A stretch of DNA of 18,551 nt from Bacillota bacterium (lineage in GTDB: Bacteria; Bacillota; Bacilli; Alicyclobacillales; SLC66). A program made the position numbers and the translations under genes. Of the stretch, positions 7,427 through 14,252 are shown piece after piece. Where the stretch lies: positions 1-18,551 of the forward strand of contig JAJZCJ010000029.1 in NCBI GenBank assembly GCA_021846145.1, in the 5' to 3' direction. Position 1 is the first letter of the stretch. Each line of letters opens with the position of its first letter. The notes under the pieces were generated by a model, which was given only the letters and a program-made list of their open reading frames with translations, made no database searches and was not told the DNA's origin.

Positions 7427-8260
7427 ATGATAAAGTTGTTGGTAACTGATCTCGATGGGACACTTTTGGATCAATATAAGAGCGTAGATCCACGAAATAA
7501 AGCAGCTATTGAAGCGATAATGGCAAGCGGAGTCGATGTTTGTTTGGCCTCAGCGCGTACATTACGTGAAATTCAACATGTCGCTACTGGTTTTAATGAT
7601 AGACTTTATGCCATTAGTCAAAATGGTGCTTTTGTTCATACAAAGGATCATGAGGCTTTAAGGAAATCTGAGATTGATAAAAAGATAGCACTCAATATTC
7701 TTTCAGTAGCAGGCCGATTTTCTGTTGCACAGTTTGTGGCGTGTCATGATCACACGATTCATACGCCTATCCAAACGACAGAGTATCAAGTAATCAAACC
7801 CCGGATGTTTGTTCCTTGCTTAGAAAATTCTAATTTATTTGATGCCATCAGCAACGGCTTGATGGCATCAAAGTTTTCATTTTATGGTGACATAAAGGTA
7901 CTTCAAAAATTACAGTCTACCTTGCAACATTTATTTAGCGATGAAATTAATGCTGAAATATCAGACAGTGATTGTCTCGACGTTATGGCAAAAGGAGTAT
8001 CGAAGGGAAATGCACTCCAACTTTTAATGGAGTGGATGGGACTTACAAATGAAGAGGTGGCTTGTATAGGGGACTCTTTTAATGATGTTTCAATGTTTCA
8101 CTCATGTGCACATAGTTTTGCGATGAAAGCTAGCCAAGAGGCTGTTCGAATTGAGGCTAGGTATAGTGTTTCCTTGGTCGCTGATGCTGTTTTATGGATT
8201 GCAAAGCACAACGCTCCTAGCAGTATCCCGAATCATATTCTCCTCAAGGGTGGGTGTTAA
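7427..8260 (+). CDS. HAD-superfamily Cof-type phosphatase
   Basis: A 277-residue Cof/YidA-type HAD hydrolase (class IIB), the family that dephosphorylates sugar phosphates and other small phosphate esters in the cytoplasm. Motif I is LLVTDLDGTLLD (nucleophile D8, acid/base D10), motif II includes CLASART, and motif IV is CIGDSFNDVSMF at about 212-223. A variable cap domain lies between (about 85-185). The nucleophile and metal ligands are intact, so it should be active. It sits between the dehydrogenase and the kinase, 4 nt before the latter, which suggests a role in removing a dead-end or toxic sugar phosphate or in balancing phosphorylated intermediates. That role is inferred only from position. 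The ribosome binding site upstream of its ATG is weak. Confidence 0.9.
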   Translation: MIKLLVTDLDGTLLDQYKSVDPRNKAAIEAIMASGVDVCLASARTLREIQHVATGFNDRLYAISQNGAFVHTKDHEALRKSEIDKKIALNILSVAGRFSVAQFVACHDHTIHTPIQTTEYQVIKPRMFVPCLENSNLFDAISNGLMASKFSFYGDIKVLQKLQSTLQHLFSDEINAEISDSDCLDVMAKGVSKGNALQLLMEWMGLTNEEVACIGDSFNDVSMFHSCAHSFAMKASQEAVRIEARYSVSLVADAVLWIAKHNAPSSIPNHILLKGGC

Positions 8261-8263
8261 AAG

Positions 8264-9760
8264 ATGCCGTATCTGTTGGGTGTCGATATCGGTACTGAAG
8301 GAACAAAAGTGGTAGTAGTTGACGAAAAGGGTCATATTGTCACGAAGGCTTACCAATCTTACTCGTTTGATGTACCACAAAGTGGCTGGGCAGAGCAGGA
8401 TCCGATCGTGTGGTGGGAAGCGCTTAAAAACTGTTTAAATGAGCTTTGGGAAAAAGGTGTGGATTCCCATGACATTATTGCCATGGGTGTCGCCGGTCAA
8501 ATGCATTCCTCCGTATTGCTTGATCATCAAGGAGAAGTCGTAACCAAGAGTATCTTGTGGAATGATGGAAGAACGAAAGAAATATGCGATCAGGCCCTGC
8601 TAGCTGTGGGCAAAGAGAAATACCAAGTGCAAACGTGCAATTCCTTACTTCCGGGATTTACGTTGGGTAAGTTGTTATGGATAAAAGAAAATCTGCCCAC
8701 TGCATATCAGCGGATTGAACATGTTTTGATGCCTAAGGACTATATTAATTATCGTTTGACACAAAGGTATACTTCCGACGTGACAGATGCTAGCGGTACA
8801 GGGGTATTTGATGTTCGTGAACGTCGCTGGAATGATGAAATAATATCAAATTTTTCCTTGCCCAGAACATGGTTTCCTGAGGTTTTCGAAAGTGGGAGTG
8901 TAATCGGTTCAGTCAGTGCGCGTGCAAGCGAAGAAACAGGATTACAGACTACTACGTTGGTTATTGCTGGTGCTGCAGATAATGCGGCTGCTGCCGTTGG
9001 TATGGGAATAGTTAGCACAAAGCGTGGGCTCGTATCTATAGGGACGTCTGGGGTGATCTTGTGTTGCTTAGATCAGCCGCCATCGCCTGAACAGTCAGCT
9101 GCTCAAAACCCGACATTGCATGTGTTTTGTCATGCTATTTCGGGAATGTGGTACGCTATGGGAGTTACACTTGCGGCAGGAGCTTCACTAAAGTGGTTTA
9201 GGGATGCACTTGGTGATGGGCAATCCTACGATACGTTGATGGCAGAGGCTGCTAAAGTCGAATGCGGCAGTGATGGCCTTTTTTATTTGCCCTTTTTGAT
9301 GGGAGAAAGGACACCCTACAATAGTGATCGCATAAGAGCCGCATTTCTTGGTGTTCACATGGGACATCGTCATGGGCATTTTGTCAAAAGTGTCATAGAG
9401 GGTGTAGCTTATTCGTTGAAGGAGTGTTTTGATGTCGTGCGTTCGGTCACAGATTGCGTTGAGGAGTTCACGGTGACAGGCGGAGTCATCAATAGTTCAG
9501 AATGGTTGCACGTTTTAGCCGACGTACTGGATGCTTCCCTTACCGTTCCGGATTACTCAGAAGGTGCTGCTCTTGGCGTGGCCATGCTCTCGGGTATGAC
9601 GATGGGATGGCAGACGAATCCGCATGATGAGGCGGTTGGATCAGATGCCATGCATAAGATAGGACAGTCTGACAATCGCGTTGTTTATGAAGAAAAATAT
9701 CTTCAATACAAGGCACTAGCCGCGTCCCTTTTAGCAACATCGTTGATGCCACTTTCATAG
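8264..9760 (+). CDS. xylB: Xylulokinase (FGGY family carbohydrate kinase)
   Basis: This 498-residue FGGY kinase matches the usual length of xylulokinase, which phosphorylates D-xylulose to D-xylulose 5-phosphate with ATP for entry into the pentose phosphate pathway. The N-terminal LLGVDIGTEGTK gives the ATP-site Asp (D8). Substrate-binding blocks typical of xylulokinases are GVAGQMHS (75-82) and ILWNDGRT (97-104). The catalytic base is D239 in VIAGAADNAAAAVG. The C-terminal actin-like half carries GTSGV, FLMGERTPYNSDRIRAAF and VTGGVINSSEW. It starts 3 nt after the phosphatase stop, with AAGGGTGGG shortly upstream. It ends the intact part of the operon. Related FGGY kinases for ribulose or L-xylulose are possible alternatives, but the GQMHS/WNDGRT pair favours xylulokinase. 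Confidence 0.9.
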   Translation: MPYLLGVDIGTEGTKVVVVDEKGHIVTKAYQSYSFDVPQSGWAEQDPIVWWEALKNCLNELWEKGVDSHDIIAMGVAGQMHSSVLLDHQGEVVTKSILWNDGRTKEICDQALLAVGKEKYQVQTCNSLLPGFTLGKLLWIKENLPTAYQRIEHVLMPKDYINYRLTQRYTSDVTDASGTGVFDVRERRWNDEIISNFSLPRTWFPEVFESGSVIGSVSARASEETGLQTTTLVIAGAADNAAAAVGMGIVSTKRGLVSIGTSGVILCCLDQPPSPEQSAAQNPTLHVFCHAISGMWYAMGVTLAAGASLKWFRDALGDGQSYDTLMAEAAKVECGSDGLFYLPFLMGERTPYNSDRIRAAFLGVHMGHRHGHFVKSVIEGVAYSLKECFDVVRSVTDCVEEFTVTGGVINSSEWLHVLADVLDASLTVPDYSEGAALGVAMLSGMTMGWQTNPHDEAVGSDAMHKIGQSDNRVVYEEKYLQYKALAASLLATSLMPLS

Positions 9761-9802
9761 TTTGTTATAGGTTCAGACAGTGCTTTGTGGGAGGTGCCTA
9801 GT

Positions 9803-9988
9803 TTGGATGATCATGAACCACAGATATTATTTGCAGGACATGCGTGTTTGGATATTATTCCAAATATGTCGAATGTCGATGAAGAGTTTGCTGTTTTTGC
9901 GCCGAATCGATTAGTTATGGTCGATGGTGTTCGCTTTTCTACCGGTGGGTCCGTACTAAATACCGGACTAGCTACAGCGCAAATTTAG
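9803..9988 (+). pseudogene. PfkB-family carbohydrate kinase, N-terminal fragment
   Basis: About 61 residues match the start of a ribokinase/PfkB-family kinase (normally about 300 residues): ILFAGHACLDIIP is the first strand with the substrate Asp, and VRFSTGGSVLNTGLATAQI is the family's GG-x-x-x-N signature region. The frame then stops at TAG (9986-9988), exactly where a group II intron tail begins. No continuation of the kinase is found on the far side. A TTG start at 9803 is preferred because GGGAGGT lies 7 nt upstream. The gene was evidently the next member of the transporter/xylulokinase operon, 42 nt after xylB. The fragment lacks the ATP site and catalytic Asp, so it cannot be a kinase. 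Confidence 0.75.
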
Positions 9989-10066
9989 GAACCGCCGTAT
10001 ACCGAACGGTACGTACGGTGGTGTGGAAGGCCGGCTATTCAATTAATGGGTAGCATCCTATCCGGT
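9987..10066 (+). mobile_element. Group II intron 3' remnant (domains V and VI)
   Basis: The sequence folds like domain V of a bacterial group II intron. A 9-bp lower helix (9991-9999 with 10014-10022, one G.U pair) and a 4-bp upper helix (10000-10003 with 10008-10011) capped by a 4-nt loop are separated by a 2-nt bulge at 10012-10013 on the 3' strand only. A second helix follows, like domain VI: 10034-10040 with 10048-10054, an A-rich loop, and an unpaired A near 10055. CCGG 10031-10034 and 10062-10065 could close it. No reverse transcriptase or domains I-IV precede it, because the PfkB fragment abuts directly. The 3' limit is approximate. Tails like this arise from 5'-truncated retrotransposition or from deletion of a longer intron. 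Confidence 0.72.
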
Positions 10067-10091
10067 TTGTTATTATACTGGGGACGGAAGG

Positions 10092-10481
10092 ATGAGTGGT
10101 ATGTCGAAGCCCAAAATGGACCAGACAAAAACCTATACTTACGAGGACTATCTCACATGGGATGAATCTGAGCGATGGGAACTGATCGACGGTGTGCCAT
10201 ACTTGATGGCGAGTCCGACGCCAGTACATCAGCTGATCATCGGTGAATTTTTTTTTCAATTTAGAGGGTATTTGGATGATAAACCGTGCATTCCGTATTT
10301 CTCGCCGCTCGATCTCACTTTTGAAGAGAATGAGGAAACAAACACGGTCGTACAGCCTGATTTGTTTGTTATGTGCGGTGAATATGGGCGTGATAAACGA
10401 ATTGTAGGTATACCGGTTTTGGTTGTTGCGGACAATGAAAACAACCTGCCCCGCGACACATCGCTCGGCAGGTTGTTTTGA
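10092..10481 (+). pseudogene. Uma2-family (DUF820) nuclease-like protein, 3'-truncated
   Basis: The first 112 residues resemble the Uma2/DUF820 family, PD-(D/E)XK nuclease-fold proteins usually of about 185-200 residues: YTYEDYLTWDESERWELIDG with E30, SPTPVHQLIIGEFF, and NTVVQPDLFVMC with D90. The family then continues with a strand like PDLVVEILSPST carrying the catalytic Glu, and a downstream Lys. Here the protein reads GIPVLVV and passes directly into 17 residues encoded by a terminator hairpin, ending at TGA 10479-10481. The catalytic end is therefore missing and the gene is almost certainly dead. Start choice is uncertain: the ATG at 10092 directly abuts GGAAGG, and an in-frame ATG at 10101 has better spacing. 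It is separated from the intron tail by about 25 nt. Confidence 0.7.
10438..10479. terminator. Bidirectional intrinsic terminator
   Basis: A perfect 13-bp inverted repeat (10438-10450 and 10467-10479) has a 16-nt loop that itself holds a 4-bp GCGA/TCGC stem. T-rich flanks exist in both directions (GTTGTTTT on each strand). It lies 17 bp beyond the stop of the leftward SSS transporter gene, so it most likely evolved as that operon's terminator and now also ends rightward transcription through the Uma2 remnant. Confidence 0.85.
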
Positions 10482-10496
10482 ATATATGATGAAAAT

Positions 10497-11972
10497 CTAG
10501 AGCGACTCGCCACGCAACATTTTATTGGTGGCCAGATTCTCTTCAGCCTGTTTTTTGAACATGCCATTAAGTACAAGGATAACGATAATATTTACGAGCA
10601 GTCCCCAGAAGCCGTCATAACCACTCAATAGGAACACGAAATGGTTGAGAAACACCATCAATATACCTGCTAAAAGACCCGCGATGACTGCAGTGTTGGA
10701 GAGTTTCTTCCAAAATAAACTCAGACCAATTGCAGGGATGATTTGCACCATCCCGCTAACTCCTTCCAACTGCAAAGAGATGAGTTGGGTTGGGAAAAGA
10801 AGGCCGAACAGGAGCGCCAGAAACGTCATCACAAAGACGAATGAACGCGCTGTCATGGTGCGTGCGCTTTCCGACATGTTTGGCATCAACCAGTCCTTGA
10901 GGATATTTGTCGCAAACAAGTTACTGGCAGCGAGCACCATGATCGAGGCGGGAACCAAACTTGCCAATGCGACAGTTGCATACATAAATCCTTGAAGGAC
11001 TTCGTTGTGGTACGTGTATTGCACTAAGTGTAAAAGAATTACATTCGCGTACCCATTAGCAGACGAGTGTGGCAACACCATGTAACCTACAATGCCTAAG
11101 AATGTAATAAAGAATAGGAGAATGTTGTAAAACGGAAGGAACACTGCATTTTTGCGCAAAATGTCTGCGCTTCTCGAACTTAGTGCGCCCGTCGCAGCGT
11201 GTGGCCACATGAACAGCGATAATGCAGAAATTAAAGCGGCCGTCATAAACCACCAACTACCGTGAGCTCCGGGATGCAGCGTCAAAACTTGTGGATACTT
11301 TGTAATTGCGATGTGGAACATGTTGCCCCAACTGCCAAACAAGATAATTGGTGCGGATATGACCATGATCAGCATGATGACCCAAACTAGGGCGTCTTTA
11401 ATCAACGACGTCCAGGCGGGCGCACGCAGGCCGCTAAAGAACGTATACAGTGCTACCAGCACGAAGGAAATGACTAATGCAGCAATTCCAACTGCTTGGG
11501 GATTGGCAAATGTTCCTTTGCCGGCAACGTCTACAACTCCGGTAATTCCGCTAAGTTGAAGGTCGATGTACGGAATCAAAAAGATGATGCCGGTGAGTGC
11601 GACTAATACTCCCAGCGTTCTGCTTTGAAAGCGCTCACGCGCATAGTCAGCTAAAGTGGTCAACCGATATTTTGAAGCATATTCCCAAATTCTCGGCAAG
11701 ATGTAGTAGGCAATAGGGTAAGCCAAAACGACATACGGCACGGCAAAAAATGCCGCGGCACCCAGACTGTAACCGTAACCAGTAAGACCAAGGAAAGTAT
11801 AGGCTGTATAGACGTCAGCCCCAATTAAGAACCAGATCAGCAATCCGCCGAAATTTCGGCCACCAACGCTCCATTGTTCGATGTCACTTCGTGACGTCTT
11901 GTTGCGGCCAGCCCAAAAACCTACAAAAATTACCAAAAGAATAATAATCGCGGTCGTTATTAACGCGGTCAT
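10497..11972 (-). CDS. Sodium:solute symporter (SSS family), YhjB-like
   Basis: A 491-residue membrane transporter of the sodium:solute symporter family, with about 13 hydrophobic segments as usual. Family blocks are SVGGRNFGGLLIWFLIGADVYTAYTFLG near the N-terminus (TM1-2, substrate and sodium region), YRLTTLADYARERF, FSGLRAPAWTSLIKDALVW, and LVPASIMVLAASNLFATNI in the second half. Together with the small DUF3311 protein just upstream it forms the pair known from B. subtilis as yhjC-yhjB. The substrate of that branch is not established; relatives carry monocarboxylates, pantothenate or proline. The ATG at 11972 has AAGGAGG upstream and is 16 nt from the preceding stop. A strong terminator follows its stop. 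Confidence 0.92.
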   Translation of the reverse strand: MTALITTAIIILLVIFVGFWAGRNKTSRSDIEQWSVGGRNFGGLLIWFLIGADVYTAYTFLGLTGYGYSLGAAAFFAVPYVVLAYPIAYYILPRIWEYASKYRLTTLADYARERFQSRTLGVLVALTGIIFLIPYIDLQLSGITGVVDVAGKGTFANPQAVGIAALVISFVLVALYTFFSGLRAPAWTSLIKDALVWVIMLIMVISAPIILFGSWGNMFHIAITKYPQVLTLHPGAHGSWWFMTAALISALSLFMWPHAATGALSSRSADILRKNAVFLPFYNILLFFITFLGIVGYMVLPHSSANGYANVILLHLVQYTYHNEVLQGFMYATVALASLVPASIMVLAASNLFATNILKDWLMPNMSESARTMTARSFVFVMTFLALLFGLLFPTQLISLQLEGVSGMVQIIPAIGLSLFWKKLSNTAVIAGLLAGILMVFLNHFVFLLSGYDGFWGLLVNIIVILVLNGMFKKQAEENLATNKMLRGESL

Positions 11973-11988
11973 TTACTCGCCTCCTTAT

Positions 11989-12186
11989 CTAGTAAGATTG
12001 GTGTGATTTTTCATTGTTCTTATCCATGGCATAGATCCACCATGTAAGCAACGGAGTGATGATCATCCAAATCAAAAGCCAAAATAGAAAAAAAGGCATG
12101 CCAATTACTACGGGCTGAATGGAATTAACAAACGGAATGGCGACAATATTGCCGATTAACATGATGAGTAACAAGATAATTCGCAT
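11989..12186 (-). CDS. DUF3311 small membrane protein (SSS partner)
   Basis: A 65-residue protein with two predicted transmembrane segments (RIILLLIMLIGNIVAIPFVN and GMPFFLFWLLIWMIITPLL) and a charged tail, matching DUF3311, the small protein nearly always encoded before YhjB-type sodium:solute symporters. It probably assists assembly or activity of the symporter; the mechanism is not known. The ATG at 12186 is chosen because AAAGGAGGG lies 6 nt upstream. The longer frame reaching 12234 would start inside a TATAAT (12233-12238, minus strand) that is the likely -10 box, and so is rejected. No good -35 accompanies that -10. The presumed 5' leader contains an inverted GTTGAAG/CTTCAAC repeat of unknown meaning. 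Confidence 0.85.
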   Translation of the reverse strand: MRIILLLIMLIGNIVAIPFVNSIQPVVIGMPFFLFWLLIWMIITPLLTWWIYAMDKNNEKSHQSY

Positions 12187-12291
12187 GGTATCCCTCCTTT
12201 CGTTGAAGTTGAACACAATACCTTCAACCTTCATTATATGGTTACACTAGGGAAAAATACTATACTAAATTAAAATTAATGTCGTTTTATT

Positions 12292-12334
12292 GATGACCCA
12301 TACTCGCAATGCGTGTGCCTTGGTATGGATCATC
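12292..12334. repeat. Imperfect inverted repeat between divergent genes
   Basis: Arms 12292-12303 (GATGACCCATAC) and 12323-12334 (GTATGGATCATC) pair at 11 of 12 positions around a 19-nt spacer. The repeat lies in the 235-bp gap between the DUF3311 gene and the 109-residue ORF, 14 bp upstream of the -35 of the latter. It may be an operator or an RNA hairpin; there is no T run. I see no other feature in this gap apart from the promoters described. Confidence 0.45.
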
Positions 12335-12347
12335 GTTATGCGAGGCC

Positions 12348-12376
12348 TTGGAGGACTTCTTGGAATAGTGTATATT
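12348..12376 (+). promoter_or_regulatory. Probable promoter of the 109-residue protein gene
   Basis: TTGGAG (12348-12353) and TATATT (12371-12376) are spaced by 17 nt, giving a start near 12383 and a leader of about 40 nt before the ATG at 12422. The match is fair rather than excellent. Confidence 0.45.
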
Positions 12377-12421
12377 CAGAGTACATCATCGACGAAATCA
12401 TTTTATTAAGGAGTGCTTGAG

Positions 12422-12751
12422 ATGGCAAAAAAACAAACGATTAAAGGTACCACTGTGAATAAAAAGTTGCCAAAACAAACTTCCGTCCCTGATCGACGTA
12501 ATCGTGTATTGAATTTTTCTAATGTGGAAGACGTAGTGGCGGATATTCGAGAAGTGTATTTTGATAAAAAACGCGCTCAACAAAATGGAGCAAAAGATGT
12601 TAAGGGATCCGCTAAAACCACACGTGATGAACGGCTTGCCGTCACTGGTATAGAGGAGAGTAGAGAGCGGCGAACTACCACTAGCGGTATGAACGCGAAC
12701 GAGGCACGCAAGGCGCTGGCAGAAGAACTCAAACGACGTATAAAAAACTAG
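12422..12751 (+). CDS. Hypothetical basic protein, 109 residues
   Basis: I do not recognise this protein. It is highly charged and rich in Lys, Arg, Thr and Asn, with no membrane segment or signal peptide. The N-terminus is basic and probably disordered (MAKKQTIKGTTVNKKLPKQ). A middle segment (FSNVEDVVADIREVYFDKKRAQQ) and the C-terminus (ANEARKALAEELKRRIKN) look helical. AAGGAG 8 nt before the ATG makes the start convincing and argues that the gene is real, as does the upstream promoter. A GTG nine bases earlier in frame overlaps the ribosome binding site and is rejected. Its stop is 40 nt before the GGDEF-protein gene on the same strand, so they may be co-transcribed. Confidence 0.7.
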   Translation: MAKKQTIKGTTVNKKLPKQTSVPDRRNRVLNFSNVEDVVADIREVYFDKKRAQQNGAKDVKGSAKTTRDERLAVTGIEESRERRTTTSGMNANEARKALAEELKRRIKN

Positions 12752-12791
12752 TCTACATTAATCGGATTTTAAAAGGGGGTGTCGCGAAAAC

Positions 12792-14252
12792 GTGATTGAA
12801 TTGGTCTATATCCTTTGGATTGCAGTGGGAACGGCTGGATTTTGGGAATCATTGGAGGGTATTCAGCGCGTTCGTGAGTTCAAGCTTATTCCTCAGAGGG
12901 CGTGGTCTATTTTTGCTGGATTGGCACCTATTTTTTGGGTTACGCTCATTCAAATATATTTTCATCCGATCAACCTTCTTATTTATGGAGTTATCACGAT
13001 TATCTATATGGAAATTCTCTATCGTCGCAACCAAAATATGCTTAACAGTATATTTATATTAATTTTACAGTTGATGTTATATTCCACCGTGCCAGCATGG
13101 CATATGCAGGCTGATCGTTTTTGGGTGATTTTGATCGTTGAATTATTAGGGATGGGATTTTATATCATTAAAAAAAATCCTGTTTGGGCGATGATTGGTA
13201 TTGCTATTTGGATGTTTGGAAAGCCTTTCTTTTTTCCGGCACATGATCAATTGAATGATTTCATTGACATGGTGGGTCTCTTTTTACCTTTATTTTTATA
13301 TGCAGAAGAGTTTACGAGAAGACTGCAAATTATGTTTGAACGAAGTCATGACCCGCTCACTGGACTTTTGAATCGCATGAGTTTCAACGATTGGTTACTC
13401 GAAGCTCACGGGACAAAAGGAGTATTAATGGTGGTGGATTTGGATGACTTTAAGTACATTAATGATACATTTGGGCATCAAGTCGGGGATCAAGTATTAG
13501 GTGAGATGGGGCGAAAAATCAGCCAAGCATTAGAATCTCGTGCGAAAGCATTTCGTTGGGGTGGCGACGAATTTGTGATCGTTTGCTCCGATCTTGAAAA
13601 TCAGGAAGCTGCATTTGCTATGGCACAAGACGTGTATCAGCAAATGATGAAGGAATCGGTACATCAGTTTGCGGCGTTCCCCTTCCCACTCTCGGCGAGT
13701 ATGGGGGCTGCTTATGGAGAGATGAATGCTCATTTATTCACATTGGCAGATGCCGCGCTGATTCAGACTAAACGATCAGGGAAAAATAAAATGGGGTGGT
13801 ATCAGGATGATCTTGAGTACGAGGAAAATATTTCTAGCTTCCCGATGGATTTCGCACAAGTGAAGGCGCGAGAGCAGGATGTGCAAATTGCCAATGCAGT
13901 GTGGGAAAATGCATATGAAGGCATGGTGATTACCGATTTACACGGAGTGATTTTGCGAGTGAATCGTGCATTTACCTACGTCACTGGGTATACACCGGAA
14001 GAAGTGGTGGGAAAAAACCCAAGTATTTTATCATCGGGGAGGCATTCGGAATCATTTTATAACGACATGTGGGAAAAATTGTTAGACGAAGGTGTGTGGC
14101 AGGGCAAAATCGCCAATCGCAAGAAAAATGGGGAGATATATTGGGAAAGGCTCCAAATACGCCAAATCCTTGACCAAACAGAATCCCCGTTATTTTACTT
14201 AGCTACTTTTACGGATCTTGCCCAGCTCAAGACACTGTTAGATGACGTTTAG
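12792..14252 (+). CDS. Membrane GGDEF-PAS protein (probable diguanylate cyclase)
   Basis: The 486-residue product has about 180 hydrophobic N-terminal residues forming roughly six membrane segments. A GGDEF domain follows at about residues 188-345, starting HDPLTGLLNRMSFNDW, with VVDLDDFKYINDTFGHQVGD and an intact GGDEF signature at 257-261. GGDEF domains with this signature make cyclic di-GMP from two GTP. The RxxD inhibitory site expected just before the signature is absent (RAKA), so product inhibition may be lost. A PAS domain (about 365-480: VWENAYEGMVITDLHGVILRVN, VTGYTPEEVVGKNPSILSSGRH, GEIYWERLQI) is C-terminal, the reverse of the common PAS-then-GGDEF order. The protein ends after TDLAQLKTLLDDV, a place where a further catalytic domain is normally linked. 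Start is GTG with AAAGGGGGTG upstream. It overlaps the convergent thioesterase stop by 4 bp. Confidence 0.88.
   Translation: MIELVYILWIAVGTAGFWESLEGIQRVREFKLIPQRAWSIFAGLAPIFWVTLIQIYFHPINLLIYGVITIIYMEILYRRNQNMLNSIFILILQLMLYSTVPAWHMQADRFWVILIVELLGMGFYIIKKNPVWAMIGIAIWMFGKPFFFPAHDQLNDFIDMVGLFLPLFLYAEEFTRRLQIMFERSHDPLTGLLNRMSFNDWLLEAHGTKGVLMVVDLDDFKYINDTFGHQVGDQVLGEMGRKISQALESRAKAFRWGGDEFVIVCSDLENQEAAFAMAQDVYQQMMKESVHQFAAFPFPLSASMGAAYGEMNAHLFTLADAALIQTKRSGKNKMGWYQDDLEYEENISSFPMDFAQVKAREQDVQIANAVWENAYEGMVITDLHGVILRVNRAFTYVTGYTPEEVVGKNPSILSSGRHSESFYNDMWEKLLDEGVWQGKIANRKKNGEIYWERLQIRQILDQTESPLFYLATFTDLAQLKTLLDDV

Noticed and set aside
9987..10066. Ordinary terminator for the xylulokinase operon
   Set aside because: The two helices, the 2-nt bulge and the loop arrangement fit group II intron domains V and VI much better, and there is no T tract directly after a stem.
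12187..12234. N-terminal extension of the DUF3311 protein (start at 12234)
   Set aside because: The codon lies in a TATAAT box, has no ribosome binding site, and the extension is not membrane-like; ATG 12186 has a strong site.
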